A DNA stretch of 64,000 bases from Cryobacterium melibiosiphilum. Its GTDB lineage: Bacteria; Actinomycetota; Actinomycetes; Actinomycetales; Microbacteriaceae. Under the pieces are notes generated by a model that saw nothing but the letters and a program-made list of their open reading frames with translations, did not search any database and was not told where the DNA came from. A program made the position numbers and the translations under genes. Shown piece by piece: positions 62,118 to 64,000 of the stretch. The stretch lies in the NCBI RefSeq assembly GCF_003602235.1, contig NZ_QZVS01000080.1, positions 29,872 to 93,871 on the forward strand. Reading direction: 5' to 3'. Each line of letters opens with the position of its first letter. Within the stretch, counting starts at the first letter, position 1.

Positions 62118-63879
62118 GCTCACGCTGCCCGACGCTAGCCACGCCACCACCAGTGCTGAGGCCACCCGCGTTCTGCGCCTCGCCCAGCCGCCGGCCCGGC
62201 GCTTTCTGCCCGGCCTGTTCGCCGGGCTCGCCAGCGCCCTCATGGCGGTGCTGCTGCTCGCATGCTCGGCCTGGCTGATCACCCGGGCGGCGGAGATGCC
62301 GCCGATCCTGTTCCTGGGCATGGCGGTCGTCGGCGTGCGGGCCTTCGCCCTCGGCCGCTCGGCTTTTCGCTATCTCGAGCGAGTGCTCAGCCACGACGCG
62401 GCTTTCGCGCAGCTCGCCGAACTGCGTGTAGGGGTCTTTGCGCGCATCGTGCCGCTCGCCCCGGCAGCCCTCACGGACACCCGCCGCGGCGACCTGCTCA
62501 GCCGCCTCGTGCGCGACGTCGACGACCTGCAGGACCTGCCCTTGCGCGTCGTGCAGCCGCTCGTGATCGCGGGCCTCACCGCCGTGCTGAGCGTCGCCGG
62601 GGTCTGGTACCTGCTTCCGAGCGCCGGCCTCACCCTTTTGATCAGCCTGATCCTGGCCGGGGTGCTCGGAACGCTCGTCACCGGCATCCTGTCGGCTCGA
62701 TCCGAACGCCTGCTCGCTCCGCTGCGCGGGGAGCTCGCCAATGAGGTGCTCGAAGTCGTGGAGAACCTCGACGTGCTCAGTGCCTTCGATGCCCTCGATG
62801 AGCGGTTCGCCGCGCTCGCCCGCGCGGATGACCGGCTGCGCCGTGCGGCCCTGCGACGATCCCTCGGGGTCGGCGTGCAGTCCGGCGTGACCTCGCTGTT
62901 CGCCGGTGCGGCCACCCTCGCGGCTCTGGTGTGGGGTGCCCCGCAGCTCGGCACGCCCGGTACCCTCGTCAACGGCATCCTGGTTGGCGAGATTGGGCTC
63001 ACCGGACCGGCCCTCGTGGTCGCCATTCTTGTGCCCATGGCGGTCTTCGAGGTCTTCGGCATGGTGCCTCTCGCCGTGAGCGCCTGGCGCCAGGTGCGCT
63101 CGAGCGCCGACCGGGTGGCCACGGCCGTCCCCGGCGAGATACCCGCTGAGATTCCCCGCGAACCGTCAGCGGGCCCCCTTCACGCGCCCGGTGCGGACCT
63201 GCTCGCGGACACGGAGATGCCCGTGCTCGAGCTGTCCGGCGTCGGAGCCTCCTGGCCCGGATCGCCCCGCCCCGCTTTCGCCGATGTCTCGCTGCGCCTG
63301 GCGCCCGGGGACCGGGTGCACCTCGCCGGCCCGAGTGGCGCGGGCAAGACCACGCTGGCCCAGACCCTGGTGCGGTTCCTCGAGTACACCGGCTCGTACA
63401 CGCTCGGTGGAATCGAGGCGAACACTCTCTCGCCGGCCGCGATCCGCCGCGTGGTTGGGCTGTGCGAGCAGCGCCCCTGGCTGTTCGACGACAGCATCCG
63501 CCAGAATCTGCTGTTCGCGCGTGAAACGGCGACGAATGCCGAACTGCTCGCCGTACTCGAGCGCGTCGGTCTCGGCGCGTGGACGCAGGCGCGCGGCGGC
63601 TTGGACGCCCGGGTGGGGGAGCGCGGAGCCCTCGTTTCCGGCGGACAGGCCCAGCGCATCGCCCTGGCGCGGGCCTTGCTCGCCGATTTCCCGATCCTGA
63701 TCGTGGACGAGCCCACCGCCAACGTCGACGCCGACCGCGGCGACCGACTCGTGCGGGACATCCTCACCCTGGCCGCCGCCGACGGGCGTGCGGTGCTGCT
63801 GATTTCGCACACCCCGGTGCCCGAGGAGCTCATCACGAGCCGGGTGACGCTCTTCCCGTTCGCGGCGATCCACGCCTGA
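62110..63879 (+). CDS. cydC: Thiol reductant ABC exporter subunit CydC
   Basis: 589-residue half-transporter forming the heterodimer with CydD. Six N-terminal helices; ATPase domain with Walker A AGPSGAGKTT, signature VSGGQAQRIALARALL and Walker B LIVDEPTANVD. I choose the TTG at 62110, which has gggagg 6 nt upstream and an 8-nt overlap with cydD, over an ATG nine codons earlier without a ribosome site. After the stop at 63879 only 121 nt remain, with no terminator beyond a weak A/T hairpin. Confidence 0.92.
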   Translation: MSELTLPDASHATTSAEATRVLRLAQPPARRFLPGLFAGLASALMAVLLLACSAWLITRAAEMPPILFLGMAVVGVRAFALGRSAFRYLERVLSHDAAFAQLAELRVGVFARIVPLAPAALTDTRRGDLLSRLVRDVDDLQDLPLRVVQPLVIAGLTAVLSVAGVWYLLPSAGLTLLISLILAGVLGTLVTGILSARSERLLAPLRGELANEVLEVVENLDVLSAFDALDERFAALARADDRLRRAALRRSLGVGVQSGVTSLFAGAATLAALVWGAPQLGTPGTLVNGILVGEIGLTGPALVVAILVPMAVFEVFGMVPLAVSAWRQVRSSADRVATAVPGEIPAEIPREPSAGPLHAPGADLLADTEMPVLELSGVGASWPGSPRPAFADVSLRLAPGDRVHLAGPSGAGKTTLAQTLVRFLEYTGSYTLGGIEANTLSPAAIRRVVGLCEQRPWLFDDSIRQNLLFARETATNAELLAVLERVGLGAWTQARGGLDARVGERGALVSGGQAQRIALARALLADFPILIVDEPTANVDADRGDRLVRDILTLAAADGRAVLLISHTPVPEELITSRVTLFPFAAIHA

Positions 63880-64000
63880 CCGGATTTCGGGCGCGTCCAG
63901 GAAGAATACTGAAAAGTTCTTTTCTTATTTCGCTGGTTGAGGCCCAATTGGGGCGCTGGTCGGGGCTGGAGTGTCGGTGGCTCGGTATTGACTAATGCTC

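Noticed and set aside
63880..64000. Start of a further gene or terminator at the right edge
   Set aside because: Only a short gaaaag-tt-cttttc dyad is visible; no start codon with a ribosome site and no convincing stem-loop.

Overview
The window looks like a piece of chromosome from a high-GC Gram-positive bacterium of the Actinobacteria, most likely a member of the Microbacteriaceae (Cryobacterium/Leifsonia-like). The evidence is the strong G/C third-position bias, many GTG and TTG starts, several leaderless promoters, the garA-ftsR-merR and fadD-plsC-aroG-pknL-dcw gene orders known from Actinobacteria, DivIVA/SepF/YggT behind ftsZ, and a MurE without the usual diaminopimelate motif. Family level is an inference; no rRNA or tRNA gene is visible. 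Coding density is very high, there are no insertion sequences, phage genes or CRISPR arrays, and nearly every gene is core chromosomal.

Layout. 1-2573: two-component non-homologous end joining (ligD, cut by the left edge, divergent from ku). 2612-5209: pgsA, garA, ftsR and a second MerR regulator, linking phospholipid synthesis, 2-oxoglutarate control and division. 5316-11648: a ParA-type ATPase, pyruvate carboxylase, a second MinD/ParA-type ATPase with a long N-terminal tail, and peptide deformylase. 11760-22308: long-chain acyl-CoA ligase, ROK glucokinase, acyltransferase, class II DAHP synthase, the PASTA kinase PknL, a LysM wall protein, the Rv2175c-type DNA-binding protein and a polyprenyl diphosphate synthase.

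22384-42077: the division and cell wall (dcw) cluster in order DUF3040, mraZ, rsmH, ftsL, ftsI, murE, murF, mraY, murD, ftsW, murG, murC, ftsQ, ftsZ, yggS, sepF, yggT, divIVA, lspA. Most junctions overlap by 1-4 nt and are probably translationally coupled. A three-copy, 10-bp-phased MraZ box precedes mraZ. 42074-51061: rluD-type pseudouridine synthase, dnaE, a second acyltransferase, a flavin reductase, hisD, nrdR, pyrD. 51095-56397: an App1-type phosphatase, a TetR regulator and a four-gene betaine/choline-type ABC importer. 56463-63879: a blaR-like M56 peptidase and blaI repressor divergent from cydABDC (cytochrome bd oxidase and its assembly exporter), with two identical-arm dyads between them. 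The last 121 nt (63880-64000) hold no gene that I can see.

The most interesting signals are regulatory or structural: (1) two TTCTAC-N5-GTAGAA dyads placed on the predicted promoters of both blaI and cydA, suggesting that a BlaI/M56 pair controls the bd oxidase; (2) a perfect 56-bp palindrome at 47480-47535 that contains both stop codons of two convergent genes; (3) MurE with DFHPR where diaminopimelate-adding enzymes have DNPR; (4) short tandem repeats (13-, 15- and 18-bp units) at gene ends and in disordered tails of ku, murD/ftsW, ftsQ, sepF and an acyltransferase; (5) a dispersed CGGATGC/GCATCCG heptamer that also builds hairpins. I did not find a clearly new multi-gene system such as a defence island or biosynthetic cluster.
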